Shown here piece after piece: positions 4,711 through 5,186 of a stretch of DNA of 5,186 bases. A program made the position numbers and the translations under genes. Numbering within the stretch: position 1 is the first letter of the stretch; each line of letters starts with the position of its first letter. The stretch spans positions 5,398 through 10,583 of the forward strand of contig PMOU01000558.1 of NCBI GenBank assembly GCA_003161205.1, in the 5' to 3' direction. The DNA is from Actinomycetota bacterium (GTDB lineage Bacteria; Actinomycetota; Actinomycetes; Streptosporangiales; Streptosporangiaceae). The notes beneath the pieces are model-generated. The model was not told where the DNA came from. It saw nothing but the letters and a program-made list of their open reading frames with translations, and made no database searches.

Positions 4711-5186
4711 ATGAAGGAGCGAGCGCGCGACCAGGGCGGCCCGGGCACGCTGACCGACGACCTGGCCGTTCCCGAGGTCTACGACGCGACGACGGACGAG
4801 CCGCTGGCCGAGATGGCCGCCAGGTACCGGCTCCGGCCGAGCGCCGCCCGCCCGGGCGTCTTCGCCTACGCCGGGCAGCTCTGGGCCCGGCGCCACTTCA
4901 TCATGGGCTTCGCCACCGCGCGCAACATCGCGATGTACACCGAGGCCAGGCTCGGCCAGCTGTGGCAGGTGCTCACCCCGCTGCTGAACGCCGCGGTCTA
5001 CTACCTGATCTTCGGCATCATCCTGGACACCAGCCGCGGGGTGCCGAACTTCCTGGCCTTCCTCATCACCGGCATCTTCATCTTCAACTTCACCCAGCGG
5101 GCGTTCATCACCTCGTCCCGGGTCATCGTCGACAGCCTGCCGCTGATCAGGGCGCTGCCGTTCCCGCGCGCCAGCCTGCCGATCGG
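4711..5186 (+). CDS. ABC-2 type polysaccharide export permease, 5' part (truncated by window edge)
   Basis: An open frame of 158 complete codons with no stop before the window ends. After a hydrophilic N terminus of about 50 residues comes PGVFAYAGQLWARRHF (49-63), then RNIAMYTEARLGQLWQVLTP (71-90), which matches the interfacial helix and entry to helix 1 in Wzm/TagG/RfbD-type permeases. Hydrophobic segments lie at about 88-105 and 113-127, followed by the cytoplasmic-type loop SLPLIRALPFPRASLPI at 142-158, also typical of the family. These permeases pair with a separate ATPase to export lipid-linked O-antigen, teichoic acid or galactan precursors; the ATPase gene is not in the window. ATG 4711 has no Shine-Dalgarno sequence but sits seven bases after TAGGCT, suggesting a leaderless transcript. 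An in-frame GTG at 4690 is a possible alternative and would add seven residues. It is divergent from the regulator pair. Confidence 0.88.
   Translation, partial: MKERARDQGGPGTLTDDLAVPEVYDATTDEPLAEMAARYRLRPSAARPGVFAYAGQLWARRHFIMGFATARNIAMYTEARLGQLWQVLTPLLNAAVYYLIFGIILDTSRGVPNFLAFLITGIFIFNFTQRAFITSSRVIVDSLPLIRALPFPRASLPI

Noticed and set aside
4453..4896. Minus-strand open frame of 147 codons opposite the permease start
   Set aside because: It has no recognisable domain and overlaps the strongly supported permease on the other strand as well as the divergent promoter region.

Overview
This is a GC-rich window with the codon bias of a high-GC Actinomycetota chromosome (third positions almost all G or C). 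Two features suggest an actinomycete: SpoIIAB/RsbW-type and SpoIIAA/RsbV-type regulators, and an MptB-like membrane mannosyltransferase. The genus cannot be read from the sequence. I see no tRNA, rRNA, CRISPR array or mobile element.

From right to left on the minus strand there are five genes in a row. First come an RsbW/SpoIIAB-like ATP-binding kinase (4462-3950) and a STAS-domain anti-sigma antagonist (3939-3586). The antagonist has a reassigned GTG start whose ribosome binding site overlaps the kinase stop codon. After a 47-base gap comes a glycosyltransferase cassette: a soluble GT2 enzyme (3538-2828), an MptB-like polyprenol-phosphate-mannose-dependent GT-C enzyme (2831-1230) and a GT87 (DUF2029) GT-C enzyme (1233-19). 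Successive cassette genes overlap by four bases (ATGA, then GTGA), so the three are almost certainly one translationally coupled operon.

On the plus strand, divergent from the regulators across a 248-base intergenic region, a polysaccharide-exporter-type ABC-2 permease starts at 4711 and runs off the right edge. It has no stop codon in the window.

Taken together this looks like a cell-envelope glycan locus. The GT2 enzyme would act on the cytoplasmic face. The two GT-C enzymes would extend or branch a mannose-containing glycan outside the membrane using polyprenol-linked donors. The ABC-2 permease would export a lipid-linked glycan or precursor. The regulatory pair may control this locus or may simply be a neighbour; no sigma factor gene is visible. 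The joint function is inference from domain content and gene order.

The points most worth a second look are: a perfect 28-base palindrome inside the GT87 coding sequence; near-identical TAGG[A/C]T elements exactly seven bases before the ATG of both the GT2 and permease genes, suggesting matched leaderless promoters; and the dyad-rich divergent region, which carries a possible SigB/SigF-type promoter and a nine-codon leader ORF. I did not find a clearly new system.
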